DNA from: an uncultured bacterium
Lineage (GTDB): Bacteria; Verrucomicrobiota; Lentisphaeria; Victivallales; UBA1829
Assembly: GCA_900549045.1 (NCBI GenBank)
Contig: URNE01000198.1
Location: 1-5,342, forward strand
Direction of reading: 5' to 3'
Length of the DNA: 5,342 nt
Below are positions 1 to 5,342 of this stretch, piece after piece. How positions within the stretch are numbered: position 1 is the first letter of the stretch; every line of letters begins with the position of its first letter. The position numbers and the translations under genes were made by a program. Under the pieces are notes generated by a model. That model searched no databases and had not been told where the DNA came from. It was given only the letters and a program-made list of their open reading frames with translations.

Positions 1-2
1 AT

Positions 3-8
3 AAGGAA
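3..8 (+). promoter_or_regulatory. Ribosome binding site of tpiA
   Basis: AAGGAA lies 9 nt before the ATG at 18, a normal Shine-Dalgarno match and spacing, and supports that start. No promoter is visible in the 17 bases before the gene, so transcription must begin upstream of the window or come from an upstream gene. Confidence 0.75.
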
Positions 9-17
9 TTCTGCAAA

Positions 18-782
18 ATGGCACGCAAAACCTTTATCGCCGGAAACTGGAAAATGAACAAGACCGCCGCCGAGACGAAAGCTCTCGCGGAAGCTCTCAA
101 GGAAAGCCTCGCCAAGTTCGGCGACACGGTCACCATGGCTGTCTGCCCGACCTTCACCAGCCTTGCGGCCGCGGTTGAAGTCCTGAAGGGCTCGAACGTC
201 AAAGTCGGCGCTCAGAACATTCACTGGGCGGACAACGGCGCGTTCACCGGTGAAATCTCCGGCGCGATGCTGAAGGAAATCGGCGTGGAATACGTCATTA
301 TCGGTCACAGCGAGCGCAGACAGTACTTTGGCGAAACCGACGAGACCGTCAACAAGCGCATCAAAGCCGCTCTGAAATATGAACTCAAGCCGATCGTCTG
401 CATCGGAGAGACCCTCGCCGAGCGCGAAGGCGGCAAGACGAACGACGTTCTCGCCGTCCAGCTCAAGGGCGGTCTCGCCGACCTCACCGCCGCCGATATG
501 GCGAACATCACGATTGCCTACGAGCCTGTCTGGGCGATCGGAACGGGCAAGACCGCTACCCCGGAAATGGCGCAGGAGACCCACGCGTTCATCCGCAAGA
601 CTCTGACCGACATGTTCGGTGCTGAAGTCGCCGAGAACACGGTTGTCCAGTACGGCGGCAGCATGAAGGCCGAGAACGCCGCTGCTCTGACCGCTCAGAA
701 GGACATCGACGGCGGTCTCATCGGCGGCGCCGCGCTCAAGGCCGACTCCTTCACCGCTCTGATCGAGAACGCCCAGAAGTAA
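18..782 (+). CDS. tpiA: Triosephosphate isomerase
   Basis: This cytosolic glycolytic and gluconeogenic enzyme interconverts dihydroxyacetone phosphate and glyceraldehyde 3-phosphate. The 254-residue product has the usual length of a bacterial TIM barrel. All landmarks are present: the N-terminal GNWKMN with substrate-binding Asn10 and Lys12, the electrophile His97 in GHSERR, the catalytic base Glu169 in AYEPVWAIGTG followed by the phosphate-gripping loop 6 (about 170-180), YGGS at 212-215, and the phosphate-binding DGGLIGGAAL at 231-240. The ATG at 18 has a good ribosome binding site, and the product starts at the family's normal N-terminus. Codon use is strongly GC-rich at third positions and looks like a highly expressed housekeeping gene. 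A strong terminator follows at 804-848, so this is the last gene of its unit. In many bacteria gapA, pgk or secG sit next to tpiA; none is seen here, though the upstream side is cut off by the window edge. Confidence 0.98.
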   Translation: MARKTFIAGNWKMNKTAAETKALAEALKESLAKFGDTVTMAVCPTFTSLAAAVEVLKGSNVKVGAQNIHWADNGAFTGEISGAMLKEIGVEYVIIGHSERRQYFGETDETVNKRIKAALKYELKPIVCIGETLAEREGGKTNDVLAVQLKGGLADLTAADMANITIAYEPVWAIGTGKTATPEMAQETHAFIRKTLTDMFGAEVAENTVVQYGGSMKAENAAALTAQKDIDGGLIGGAALKADSFTALIENAQK

Positions 783-803
783 TTCCGCGTTTTTCAGCTG
801 TTT

Positions 804-848
804 CCGCTCCGCGTCCCCGCAAGAGGTCCCGCGGAGCGGTTTCATTTT
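804..848 (+). terminator. Intrinsic terminator of tpiA
   Basis: A perfect 10-bp GC-rich stem is formed by CCGCTCCGCG (804-813) and CGCGGAGCGG (830-839) around a 16-nt loop. It is followed at once by a T-rich tract (840-848, TTTCATTTT). It starts 22 nt after the tpiA stop codon, as expected of a Rho-independent terminator. Transcription into the small reading frame at 858 should therefore be weak unless that frame has its own promoter. Confidence 0.85.
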
Positions 849-857
849 AAATTTCTG

Positions 858-1148
858 TTGAAACCCGACAAGTACCCGACAAGTACCCGACAAGTACCCG
901 ACAAGTTCTCAACCGGAAATTCCCGCATTCTTGATTTGATTCGAGTTCTTGGAGATAAAGAGCTTTCTCTGAAGGAGCTGCTTGTCCTGTTGTCATTGAA
1001 AGATCGTGAAAGCTTCAGGAAATCTTATTTGGCCCCCGCCATTCAGTCCGGCTTTGTCCGCAGTCTTTATCCGGACTCTCCGCGTCATCCCCGTCAGAAA
1101 TATCTTCTGACCGAAAAAGGTCAGGCATCCCGGCGGAGCCTGGAGTGA
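858..1148 (+). CDS. Orphan winged-helix domain like the C-terminus of Fic-like/RecG-like proteins; possible gene remnant
   Basis: The 96-residue frame has two parts. Residues 3-17 are a repeat-encoded linker (PDKYPTSTRQVPDKF). Residues about 22-96 form a compact winged-helix fold: helices over about 22-32, 37-46 and 50-65, then a basic wing and strand (RHPRQKYLLTEKG, 76-88). The LKDRESFRKSYLAPAIQSGFV stretch (47-67) is the signature I associate with the domain closing many Fic-family and AlbA/RecG-like putative DNA-binding proteins, where repetitive PTST-QV linkers also precede it. This is recognition from memory, not a search. The family's catalytic or ATP-binding part is missing. There is no ATG or GTG in the frame: the only usable starts are TTG 858 or CTG 855/798, with no Shine-Dalgarno near 858. 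GC is 118 of 240 bases over 901-1140, clearly below both neighbours, which suggests transferred DNA. It may be a 3' remnant of a larger gene or a poorly expressed stand-alone regulator; I lean to remnant. Its function is unknown. Confidence 0.5.
   Translation: MKPDKYPTSTRQVPDKFSTGNSRILDLIRVLGDKELSLKELLVLLSLKDRESFRKSYLAPAIQSGFVRSLYPDSPRHPRQKYLLTEKGQASRRSLE
864..907 (+). repeat. Four tandem 11-bp repeats (CCCGACAAGTA)
   Basis: The unit CCCGACAAGTA occurs at 864-874, 875-885 and 886-896, all identical. A fourth copy at 897-907 differs only in its last base (T for A). Because 11 is not a multiple of three, successive units are read in rotating frames, and three units encode one 11-residue period (PDKYPTSTRQV). 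No frame through the array contains a stop. The array encodes the linker at the start of the orphan winged-helix frame. Confidence 0.95.
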
Positions 1149-1153
1149 TTTTT
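1122..1153 (+). terminator. Weak candidate terminator after the orphan frame
   Basis: CAGGC (1122-1126) can pair with GCCTG (1138-1142). The stem is prolonged inward across one A-A mismatch by two or three weaker pairs. A run of five T follows at 1149-1153, but six bases separate it from the stem, and the hairpin overlaps the end of the coding frame. This is a marginal structure. No convincing terminator is visible on the minus strand for aas in the 9-nt gap between the convergent stop codons. Confidence 0.22.
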
Positions 1154-1157
1154 CCCT

Positions 1158-4100
1158 TCACCCTTCCGCGTGCTCGCGCTGACGCTGGACTTCGGCGATG
1201 AAGTTGCTCAGATGCATTAAATCCAGTTTGCCGCTCGCGAGAATCGGAAGTTTGTCCACGCGCCAGTAATTCTGCGGACGCGGAATCCATAAGTTCGGGA
1301 TGCTGCGCTCGCGGAGCTGGGCGTTCATCTCGTCCGGCGTCATCTTGAAGGCGTCGGTGTAGAGGACAACCAGGGCTTCGCCTTTCACAGGGTCGGGAAT
1401 GCCCGAAACGGCGATGCAGCGCTCCTCGGAACCCGAAAGCTCATTCATGACGCACTCCAGCATCTCGTGCGGGACCATCTCGCCCGCAATCTTGCTGAAG
1501 CGCGAAAGACGGCCGCTGATCGTGATGTAGCCGTCAATGTCCATGCGCGCAATGTCGCCGGTGTCGTACCAGCCGTCGGGGCTCAGAACCCGGGCGGTCT
1601 GGACGGGGGCGTCAAGGTAGCCCTGCATGACGTTCGGTCCTTTGACCAGCATCAGACCGTCGGTGTCGGGCGGAAGCTCTACGCCGGTGACGGGATCGAC
1701 TATTTTCACGCAGATTCCGGGCATGGCGGCGCCGATGCTGCCGGGATGCCCGATCGTTTTGCCGAGCTCCAGAATCGAACTGCCGACGTTGATCGAAACA
1801 ATCGGCGCAAGCTCCGTGCAGCCGTAGCCTTCCACAAGGGTGATGCGGCCTTTAGTGACCGCCGAGAATTTTTCCGCAATGTCCGACCGCAGTTTTTCCG
1901 CTCCCACAATCGCGAGGCGGACCGAATCAAACTGTTCCGGCGCGCAGCGGCGGAGGTACGACTGCATGAACGTCGGCGTCGCAAGCAGAATCGTCAGCTG
2001 GCGCTCCTTCAGGGCGCGTCCGACGAGCGTGCAGTCGAGCGGCGAAACCACGTAAACCACTTTGCAGGCGACAATCAGCGGCATCCAGAATCCGGTAGTG
2101 AATCCGAACGAATGGAACAACGGCAGATTGCCGAGAATCCGGTCTCGACTCGTCCAGCCCATCACACGCATGAACGAATAAATGTCTCCGTTGATGTTGC
2201 GGTGTGAAAGCATGACCCCCTTCGGTTCGCCGGTCGAACCGCTCGAAAACAGGAGGACCGCCGTTCCGAAGAGGTCGCGGTGCGAAACCGGCGCGGCGAT
2301 GTTCATCAGCTCCTGATGCGGCAGGACAATCGCGAGGAACGCCCACCAGAGTTTGGAGGCTTTCGAGATTTTCTGCGCGATGTCTTCCAGAAAGACCATT
2401 TCCGGCAGAGGTTCGCGCTTGAGTTTGGCAAGGAACTTCCGGCTGGTGAGAATGTGTGTCATTTTCGCTTTCCGGATCGAATAGCGCAGCGTTTCATCGG
2501 AGACCGTGAAGTTCAGAGGAGAGGGAACTTTGTCGGCAATCAGCACGGCGAGCAGCGAAACCGCGCTTGCGACCGTGTTCGGCAGGAAAACTCCGACGTA
2601 TTTCGTTTCGGCGGGAACCAGGCGGCGTATGACGCGCGAAAGCACAAGCGCTCCGACAAGCGTCTGGAATGCGGTAAGTTTTTTGCCGCCGAAGTCTTCC
2701 ATGATGACGCGGAAAGGGTGTCGTTTCGCGTGTTTGGCGAGCTGGTAGTGGATTGTGCGTTCCTCGGTTCGCGGCTGCAGTTCCGATTCCGCACCCAGTC
2801 GGCTGACCTCCTGACGGAGCTGGAAGGCGGAGAACGGTTTCGGCACCGGGGCGCCGATTGTCACGCTTGCCGGACAGGGGATCTCTTTCGGAATGCGGAA
2901 TTTGACTTTTCCGTAGTAGAGACTGAAGATGCTGCCCCAGAGCATGCCGAGACAGACGGGGATCACCGGGACGTCAAGTTCTTCCGGGAGCATTCGTGAA
3001 TAGCCCTCCTTGAAGTCGTCGGTCAGACCGTTGCACGTGACTTTTCCCTCCGGGAAGACGCAGACGATATCCCCGTCGCGGAGAGTGTTTTTGACGCGTT
3101 CGAACATCTCGTGCATCCGTCGCGGACCGTTTGCCGGGACTTCGATGAAGCCCATCATGCGGGCGAATGGATGAATCAGCGGGCGTTTGTAATAATCCTC
3201 GTGCATCAGAAAATGGATTGTGCGCGAGGTGCATGCCGTAATCAGCATGGCGTCGATGAAAGACGCATGGTTGGAGACCAGCAGGGCGGGACCCTGTTCC
3301 GGAATGTTTTCCGTTCCGCGGATGCGCAGGGAATAGAGGGTGCGGGTCAGCAGCACAACGAGGAAGCGGAGCAGAAGAAGCGGCTGGAGGATCATCGCGG
3401 CGAGCGTTGCCCCGAGAGTCAGCAGCGCTATGGTCACGAACATCTGCGGCGGTGTCAGCGCGGGCATGATGTGAACCGCCGATTCCACCCATGCCGGCGT
3501 TTCATCCGGAAGGTTCGCCGCGCCGATCATGACGAGAAAAACGACGGCGGAGGTCAGCAGAACGACGGCGAAGCTCAGGGCGTTGGAGAGCGCGAGCGCC
3601 GAACCGCGTGCGGCCGGAGCAAGCCTCTGCTGGAGAAACGCGCGGAGGGGGATGATGAAGAATCCTCCGCTGATTCCTCCGCAGATCAGCCAGAGGAGGG
3701 CGAGCGGATGCAGGAGCAGTCTGCCTGCAGTCAGCGCCGGCCCCGGGCAGCAGACTGCGAGCGGGAGGAAAACTGCAATGCCGATTGCTCCGAGCGGAAC
3801 AAAACCGAGTTCAATCTTGCCGCGCGAGAGGCGTCCGCCGAGATAACAGCCGAATCCCATTCCGATTGCGGGAGCGAGCTGGAGCGCGGCGATTTCGAGG
3901 TCACCGCCGAATTCCGGGAGCGTGTATTTTGCAAAAAGAACGAGCAGTGTCTGAATCGCGACGCCGATTCCGAGAAAGAAGGCGTCGCCGAACGCCGCGA
4001 GGAAGATGGAGAGCCGCCCGGTAAGCGCTTTCCAGCCGAGAACGAGACTGCGCATGGTTCCGACGCGCTCGCGTCTGCGGTGGCTCTCTTCGTATTCCGC

Positions 4101-4745
4101 TGTCGGTTTGACTTTGAATGCGGCGACGATTCCGAGGAAGGACCCCAGGATGAGGAATGCGCCGGAGATGTAGAGGTCGTTGCGGATTGCGAGCCCGGAG
4201 GAGGCGAGCCATGCGGAGACGGTTCCGGAGAAGAGTTTGATGAGCGGAGCCGCTCCGACTCCCGCGATTGCCGCGATGAACGACGCCATGCCGATGTCGC
4301 CGTTCGCTTTGGAGAGCTCTTTTTCCGAGAAAGTTTCCGGCAGAATCGCCTGGAACGCCGGACTGAAGAACGACGTCTGGGCCGTCATGAGGAACATCAC
4401 GCCGAGCAGGGATCCCATTCCCCATTGTGCGCAGTTGCCGAGACAGAACATGCCGAGGATCATTACGAGCAGTTCCCAGAATTTTGTGAGAATCAGCACA
4501 TAACGCTTCTGTACGCGGTCGGTGAGGGCTCCCGCCGGGGCGGTCATCAGCAGAAACGGCAGAACGTAGGAGACAGTCATCGCGAACATGAACGCCGCGT
4601 CGCGGAAGTATCCGGCGCCGGAACCGATCACCGCGAGAACGGCGAGCATTTTGAATGCATTGTCGTTGAACACTCCGAGGAACTGTGCGAAGAGCAGCGG
4701 AAAGAGGCGTTCGGAGTACGGTCTGGAAGCGAGGTAGCCCGGCAT
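1158..4745 (-). CDS. aas: Fused lysophospholipid transporter / 2-acyl-glycerophosphoethanolamine acyltransferase / acyl-ACP synthetase (LplT-Aas)
   Basis: This 1195-residue inner-membrane protein should recycle lysophospholipids: flip them inward, activate a fatty acid with ATP onto acyl carrier protein, and reacylate the lysolipid. Residues about 1-465 are a major-facilitator transporter of LplT type, with QFLGVFNDNAFK at 21-32, the loop motif GALTDRVQKR at 72-81, and about twelve hydrophobic segments. Residues about 470-640 are a PlsC-type acyltransferase with NHASFID (His493 and Asp498, the HX4D pair) and FPEG at 564-567. Residues about 670-1195 are an AMP-binding adenylation domain: phosphate loop SSGSTGEPKG (834-843), YGCTE (974-978), YDTGD (1060-1064), GRLSRFSKIAGEMV (1078-1091), and SGKLD with the likely catalytic Lys1173. 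The tail motifs closely resemble E. coli Aas (719 residues), whose separate partner LplT has about 400. No catalytic motif is missing and the frame is unbroken. The ATG at 4745 follows a good ribosome binding site 16 nt beyond the LysM gene, so the two are probably co-transcribed. Confidence 0.93.
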   Translation of the reverse strand: MPGYLASRPYSERLFPLLFAQFLGVFNDNAFKMLAVLAVIGSGAGYFRDAAFMFAMTVSYVLPFLLMTAPAGALTDRVQKRYVLILTKFWELLVMILGMFCLGNCAQWGMGSLLGVMFLMTAQTSFFSPAFQAILPETFSEKELSKANGDIGMASFIAAIAGVGAAPLIKLFSGTVSAWLASSGLAIRNDLYISGAFLILGSFLGIVAAFKVKPTAEYEESHRRRERVGTMRSLVLGWKALTGRLSIFLAAFGDAFFLGIGVAIQTLLVLFAKYTLPEFGGDLEIAALQLAPAIGMGFGCYLGGRLSRGKIELGFVPLGAIGIAVFLPLAVCCPGPALTAGRLLLHPLALLWLICGGISGGFFIIPLRAFLQQRLAPAARGSALALSNALSFAVVLLTSAVVFLVMIGAANLPDETPAWVESAVHIMPALTPPQMFVTIALLTLGATLAAMILQPLLLLRFLVVLLTRTLYSLRIRGTENIPEQGPALLVSNHASFIDAMLITACTSRTIHFLMHEDYYKRPLIHPFARMMGFIEVPANGPRRMHEMFERVKNTLRDGDIVCVFPEGKVTCNGLTDDFKEGYSRMLPEELDVPVIPVCLGMLWGSIFSLYYGKVKFRIPKEIPCPASVTIGAPVPKPFSAFQLRQEVSRLGAESELQPRTEERTIHYQLAKHAKRHPFRVIMEDFGGKKLTAFQTLVGALVLSRVIRRLVPAETKYVGVFLPNTVASAVSLLAVLIADKVPSPLNFTVSDETLRYSIRKAKMTHILTSRKFLAKLKREPLPEMVFLEDIAQKISKASKLWWAFLAIVLPHQELMNIAAPVSHRDLFGTAVLLFSSGSTGEPKGVMLSHRNINGDIYSFMRVMGWTSRDRILGNLPLFHSFGFTTGFWMPLIVACKVVYVVSPLDCTLVGRALKERQLTILLATPTFMQSYLRRCAPEQFDSVRLAIVGAEKLRSDIAEKFSAVTKGRITLVEGYGCTELAPIVSINVGSSILELGKTIGHPGSIGAAMPGICVKIVDPVTGVELPPDTDGLMLVKGPNVMQGYLDAPVQTARVLSPDGWYDTGDIARMDIDGYITISGRLSRFSKIAGEMVPHEMLECVMNELSGSEERCIAVSGIPDPVKGEALVVLYTDAFKMTPDEMNAQLRERSIPNLWIPRPQNYWRVDKLPILASGKLDLMHLSNFIAEVQRQREHAEG

Positions 4746-4754
4746 GGCGATTCA

Positions 4755-4760
4755 CTTCCC
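4755..4760 (-). promoter_or_regulatory. Ribosome binding site of aas
   Basis: Read on the minus strand, GGGAAG lies 9 nt before the ATG at 4745, inside the 16-nt gap after the LysM stop codon. It supports the chosen start and independent translation of aas from a shared transcript. Confidence 0.6.
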
Positions 4761-4761
4761 G

Positions 4762-5277
4762 TTATTTTGCACGGGGAATACGGATGCGGTCGCCGATGCG
4801 GAGCATATCCGATTTCATGTTGTTCGCCTTGCGGATGGCCTCGACGGGGATTCCGTAGACTTTGGAAATTTTGCTGAGAGTGGCGCCGGGCTGAACGATA
4901 TATTCTTCGTAATCGGCGACCGGTGAATCGTTCCGTTCCTGCGGCATGGCGGCGGCGTCGGAGAGTTTCTGCGCGAATTTTGCGAGCTGCCTGTCGCGCT
5001 TTTCGGCATCCTGTGTGATGGTGCGGCGGAGTTCCGCCACTTCGCGGGCCGCCTGTTCGCTGCTGCGCGTCGCGGCTTCGACCTGACGCTGAAGAGTCTG
5101 CATGCCGGCGTTGATGCGGGCGTTTTCATCCTGGAGAGAGCGGACCTGCTGGGTGAGCGTTCCGACGAGCTCTTCATAGTAGCGTACGGCTTCCTGCGGA
5201 TTGCTGAACGACGTCTGGGCCCAGAGCGAGCCGGCGGCGGTGAACGCGGCGGATGCGAGAATCAGTTTTTTTATCAT
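4762..5277 (-). CDS. Secreted coiled-coil protein with C-terminal LysM domain
   Basis: The 171-residue product is probably exported to the periplasm and bound to peptidoglycan. Residues 1-20 form a classic signal peptide: MIKK, a hydrophobic core, then an Ala at position 20 for signal peptidase I cleavage before Gln21. There is no lipobox cysteine. Residues about 27-108 are rich in Glu, Gln, Arg, Leu and Ala with heptad-like spacing (for example VRSLQDENARIN and AAREVAELRRTI), which predicts a long coiled coil. A short polar linker leads to one LysM domain at about 125-168, from YIVQPGATLSKISKVYGI to the closing MLRIGDRIRIP, which in this family binds N-acetylglucosamine-containing glycans. 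No enzymatic domain is present, so it is likely a structural or scaffold protein rather than a hydrolase. The ATG at 5277 has a strong ribosome binding site and a near-consensus promoter upstream. It is the first gene of a unit with aas. I do not recognise a named orthologue. Confidence 0.88.
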   Translation of the reverse strand: MIKKLILASAAFTAAGSLWAQTSFSNPQEAVRYYEELVGTLTQQVRSLQDENARINAGMQTLQRQVEAATRSSEQAAREVAELRRTITQDAEKRDRQLAKFAQKLSDAAAMPQERNDSPVADYEEYIVQPGATLSKISKVYGIPVEAIRKANNMKSDMLRIGDRIRIPRAK

Positions 5278-5282
5278 AAGAC

Positions 5283-5287
5283 ACCTC
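5283..5287 (-). promoter_or_regulatory. Ribosome binding site of the LysM gene
   Basis: On the minus strand GAGGT, within the longer purine-rich GAGAGGTG, lies 5 nt before the ATG at 5277. This is a strong Shine-Dalgarno match that fixes the start directly before the signal peptide. Confidence 0.75.
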
Positions 5288-5306
5288 TCTTTTGCTTTGA
5301 CTCAGT

Positions 5307-5335
5307 ATTATACAGCCGGATAAGGCGTTTTGCAA
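5307..5335 (-). promoter_or_regulatory. Sigma70-type promoter of the LysM-aas unit
   Basis: Read on the minus strand, TTGCAA (5330-5335, four of six matches to the -35 consensus) is separated by exactly 17 nt from a perfect TATAAT -10 box (5307-5312). The start of transcription should fall near 5300, giving a leader of about 23 nt that contains the ribosome binding site. No operator-like inverted repeat is evident, so the unit may be constitutively expressed. Confidence 0.8.
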
Positions 5336-5342
5336 TCATTTA

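Noticed and set aside
864..907. Tandem repeats considered as a CRISPR array or plasmid iteron cluster
   Set aside because: The units abut with no spacers and are only 11 bp long. There are no cas, rep or partition genes nearby, and the repeats are in frame with a known type of protein linker.
1094..1124. Two overlapping small hairpins, TCAGAA/TTCTGA (1094-1110) and CTGACC/GGTCAG (1107-1124), that exclude each other like an attenuator
   Set aside because: Each has only a 6-bp stem, they lie inside the coding end of the orphan domain, and neither is followed by a T run on either strand. Chance is the simpler explanation.
1467..2999. Plus-strand open frames of about 240 codons (1467-2207 and 2280-2999) opposite the adenylation and acyltransferase domains
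   Set aside because: They are mirror frames of a well-supported conserved gene, with Arg/His/Asp-rich products and no recognisable motif or ribosome binding site.
3111..4877. 588-codon open frame on the plus strand, antisense to the transporter part of aas
   Set aside because: The minus-strand frame carries clear, continuous LplT-type homology. The plus-strand product is a low-complexity run of charged residues and Cys/Arg/Glu with no domain, and its length is explained by GC-rich third positions on the opposite strand. It also runs into the LysM gene.

Overview
The window holds two transcription units that converge near position 1150. On the plus strand are a complete triosephosphate isomerase gene (tpiA) and, just beyond its terminator, a short orphan reading frame for a winged-helix domain. 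On the minus strand a two-gene unit reads inward from the right edge: a secreted coiled-coil/LysM protein, then a very large fused membrane enzyme joining an LplT-type lysophospholipid transporter to an Aas-type acyltransferase/acyl-ACP synthetase.

The organism looks like a Gram-negative-type, fairly GC-rich bacterium: sampled lines give about 58-68% GC in tpiA and aas. The fused LplT-Aas protein, the LysM envelope protein and the orphan domain with a PTSTRQVPDKY-type linker would suit the Lentisphaerota/Victivallales or another member of the PVC group. This placement is inference from gene style only; no marker in the window settles it.

Layout: 1-17 is the tpiA leader with its ribosome binding site; 18-782 is tpiA; 804-848 is a strong intrinsic terminator; 858-1148 is the orphan domain, opening on four tandem 11-bp repeats (864-907), AT-richer than its neighbours and without any ATG start; 1158-4745 (minus) is aas; 4762-5277 (minus) is the LysM gene; 5307-5335 is a near-consensus sigma70-type promoter driving the minus-strand pair. 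No stretch of more than 80 bases lacks a gene or a recognisable signal.

The LysM and Aas genes are 16 nt apart behind one promoter. They are therefore probably co-transcribed as an envelope-maintenance unit, with wall binding in the periplasm and repair of lysophospholipids in the inner membrane. tpiA is a housekeeping glycolytic gene with no evident functional link to them. The most unusual part is the orphan winged-helix frame. It resembles the C-terminal tail of Fic-like or AlbA/RecG-like proteins, has lost or never had its catalytic part, and carries a repeat whose 11-nt unit encodes the same peptide in all three frames.
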